Shown in pieces: positions 61,796-64,000 of a DNA stretch of 64,000 nucleotides. The DNA is from Blattamonas nauphoetae (lineage: Eukaryota > Preaxostyla > Oxymonadida). The stretch's first letter is position 1. Every line of letters begins with the position of its first letter. The translations under genes and the position numbers were made by a program. The DNA is taken from NCBI GenBank assembly GCA_033064195.1, contig JARBJD010000031.1, positions 248,001 to 312,000 on the forward strand, in the 5' to 3' direction. The notes under the pieces were generated by a model, which ran no database searches, had not been told where the DNA came from, and worked only from the letters and a program-made list of their open reading frames with translations.

Positions 61796-64000
61796 TTATT
61801 CTATTTGATAATCAGTTGCTTTCAGTCCATTAATGAATGGAGGACAGGACTCATTGTCAAGTACGATTGCCTTCAGATGTATTCCACTGAGACTGAGTTT
61901 CTGTTGTTGTATTTTAGCGATCTCAAATCCATTCGTGTTGTCTTCGCTTATGATTCTTCTTGTTTGGAAGTTCAGTGTTGTTGTCACAGTTTTCTCTCCA
62001 TGAAGACACTTCACATAGTCGTTGCTTGTTATTGTTGTTTTCTTCAGAGACACTCCTTTGATTTTGCATTTCTCATCTAGTGAGTAACACTTTGGTGCAA
62101 GACATATCATTTGTTCACCTTCCTTCTCAATTGCTAATCCCAACAACTTCTTCTCATCATCAACTCCCTTATCAGGATTGGGAAACCATTCATATTTGTG
62201 TGCATCATAGAATTCTTGGTCAGCAATCACATGTTCAAATTGTTGATGAATTCCAACATTTGGATCACCAGCAATTGCCCAATAGGCAGAGTCAGTATCC
62301 CCCTCACAGAAGTGAATCTTGTTCATGTGGAGGCATTTGTACATGAAATTGTAGATGAAATTCAGATACCAGAACTTGGCATTGTCGAGTGTGAACACTG
62401 CTTCTTGCAGACATGTCTTGCATGAAGCTTTCTCTCTGTCTTCAATCACGATGTAGTTGTCCTCATTGATCTCTCTTGTCGCTACAAATCCCTTCATCAT
62501 TTGCTTCAAGTATGTTCTCTTCTCATTGCAGATTGTGATTGAGTTGTACTTCTCAGTATTCATTCCATCGTATCCGTAACTTCCATTCAAGTTCGTCTTA
62601 CAGAACTGTTCTTTTCCTTTATTTCCAACCTTCATTGCTTCTATTCTGTCATTCATGAATGAGGTCACAAATGGTTCAAATCCAGCATGTCTGGAGAATA
62701 CCATCACACTCTTAATGTCATCAATAATGAAGTGACAATAATCAATAAGGAACCACAGATAGAATGTCGAGAAGAACATATACTGATCGTGTGTGCTCAA
62801 TAGTTGGGTCAGTTTCCGTTGCTTATCATCAGTCTTCAATCCATGTTTCTTCATTAATGAATAGGTTTTTTCTCCAATGTTCTCTTCAGAGGTGTTGACC
62901 ATAATGTTTCTGAAGATTGGTGGGAAGTTTATGAAATCATTGATGTACTGCTCATCGATGTGTCCTTTCAATTCAGCAACAAATAACGTCTTCTGAGTCT
63001 TGTCTTCGATAATCTTTCGACATTCTTAATCTCCTGTTGCAGTGTACAGACATCTTCCTGGCATGTACATTCTGTGTTTCGTGTATGGATTGTTCAGGTT
63101 CTTGATCGATGAGAAAGCACTTGGATACAGTGAATTAAAGTCTACGCCACAAATGTGAGTCATAATGTGTTCTGTATCAGTTGATTTGACTTGTCCGTCT
63201 TCATAAGTGAAGTGATTGATTGGTGTCACATCTTTGATGTTCTGTCGATGTTGAACATTGGATAGTCCACCAGTCACTGCTGCTCTCAACTTGTGATAGG
63301 TCTGCTCGTGTGTCAGAGTCATTGGTAGTGATTTCCAGATGCAATACTTCTTCAGTTGAATTCTCAATCTTGTGAGATGTTCATCTTTGTCTGACTTGTA
63401 AGTGTTGCAGTAATCACAGCAGATTTTAACGTTCTCTTTGGAATGTCCTTTCGAATTGTCGATTCTGTCTAATGTTGGTCGAACTGCTTGTGAGAAGTGA
63501 CATTTGCAGATGTAGCACACTCTCTTGCACTGTTGAACAAACCACTCGAGGTCAGCTTCTGTAACGTTTTTGTCAGTATTGCGATGTGCTTTCATGTCTT
63601 GATACCTATATCCTTCAACTTTATGTTTCCAGTATTGTTTGGTGATTTTGATTGGTCCAGACTGGTCACATTCATTGTAATCCTCATCTATATCAAACTC
63701 CTTATAGGCACAAGCATACTTGATGGCAGATGCATTTGCTGACAATGAGAGATTGTGCAACATATCCACTTTGTACTGGAAGTTCAAATTGATTAACGTG
63801 TCTAATGGTGCAATCATGCATTCAACGTCTCTGATGTTGTAGAACTTGAGATATTCCCAACTGTTCTTGAAGCCTTGCTTGTTCCAATCGTCAAGGTACA
63901 ATTTGTAGTCAGTATCGGACATTTCACTGTTGTTCAGACTGGAATAGAACTCATATTTGGAGAAAGGTTCTTGTTTGCTCAGCACTGTGTCGTAGTCTGA
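61796..64000 (-). CDS. Protein-primed DNA polymerase B region of the Polinton-type element (open at right edge)
   Basis: Family B polymerase sequence with GVDFNSLYPSAFSSIKNLNN (Pol A motif) and further on FCKTNLNGSYGYDG (motif B region) and HFCEGDTDSAYWAI (motif C, DTDS). Exonuclease-type sequence lies toward the right edge (KFYNIRDVECMIAPLDTLIN), and the gene runs off the window there. Between them a cysteine-rich HNH-like block occurs (63380-63560; see findings). This region contains a visible interruption. The gene set and this polymerase place the element with Polintons. Confidence 0.85.

Larger units (their letters stand above)
50700..64000. mobile_element. Polinton/Maverick-type element (right end outside window)
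   Basis: At least 13.3 kb. Parts: protein-primed family B DNA polymerase, retroviral-type integrase, FtsK/HerA-type packaging ATPase, two capsid-type ORFs and several small ORFs. This set (pPolB, RVE integrase, ATPase, capsid) defines the Polinton/Maverick family. Most genes lie on the minus strand; the ATPase and the leftmost ORF are on plus. ORFs are tightly packed, intron-free and share a start-proximal A/T motif. Long ORFs are retained and only a few breaks are visible, so the copy looks largely whole and young compared with the transposons to its left. Terminal repeats and target-site duplication cannot be judged from this window. Confidence 0.9.

Noticed and set aside
1-64000. CRISPR arrays, rRNA genes, bacterial operons
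   Set aside because: No regular spaced repeats, no rRNA-like sequence, and only one bacterial-type gene, standing alone.

Overview
This window reads as the nuclear genome of a flagellated, intron-bearing protist. About 34 kb is a very gene-dense host segment. It is followed by about 16 kb of decayed DNA transposons and, from about 50.7 kb to the right edge, a large Polinton/Maverick-type element. Host genes are separated by tens to a few hundred bases and interrupted by tiny GT-AG introns, mostly 28-80 nt, with donors such as GTATGT, GTTTGT and GTGTGT. TAA, TAG and TGA all end host genes, so the standard code applies. Axonemal and ciliary genes (BBIP1, DRC8, DNAI4/WDR78, DNAI2) show the organism has motile flagella. 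A Metamonada/Preaxostyla-like or other excavate-type flagellate would fit, but that placement is inference.

Host segment (1-34.1 kb), left to right: an unrecognised partial gene; BBIP1 (BBSome); CCDC47 (ER membrane); RBM42 (spliceosome); Atg8; a PP2C phosphatase; DRC8/EFCAB2; a dual-specificity phosphatase; Prp4/PRPF4 (U4/U6 snRNP); an intronless bacterial-type CoaBC for coenzyme A synthesis; a large unrecognised protein with AT-hook-like motifs; two small unknown genes; Atg3; MFAP1 (spliceosome); DNAI4/WDR78; tRNA-Arg(UCU); a TPLATE-like TSET subunit; WDR33/Pfs2 (mRNA 3' processing); a Cof-type HAD phosphatase; and DNAI2. Several pairs are divergent with very short shared upstream regions (23, 47 and 87 nt). 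Functional themes recur: flagellum (4 genes), splicing and 3'-end formation (4 genes), and Atg8 lipidation (Atg8 plus its E2, Atg3).

Transposon graveyard (34.3-50.5 kb): at least six relics of pogo-like DDE_1 transposons, one with 47-bp terminal inverted repeats still visible; a mariner fragment fused in frame behind a DDE_1 fragment; a Merlin/ISXO2-like fragment; and three diverged copies of a transposase-like family I cannot assign to a named superfamily. That family is marked by a D-x-GPHF motif, a downstream HGKS-like motif and an upstream C-x2-C. It is the best candidate here for something undescribed.

Polinton-type element (about 50.7 kb to beyond 64 kb): two capsid-type ORFs, a packaging ATPase, a retroviral-type integrase, a protein-primed family B DNA polymerase and several small unknown ORFs. 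Most ORFs are preceded by the same short A/T-rich motif placed directly before the start codon. The element looks largely whole and young, with few visible breaks, and its right end lies outside the window.
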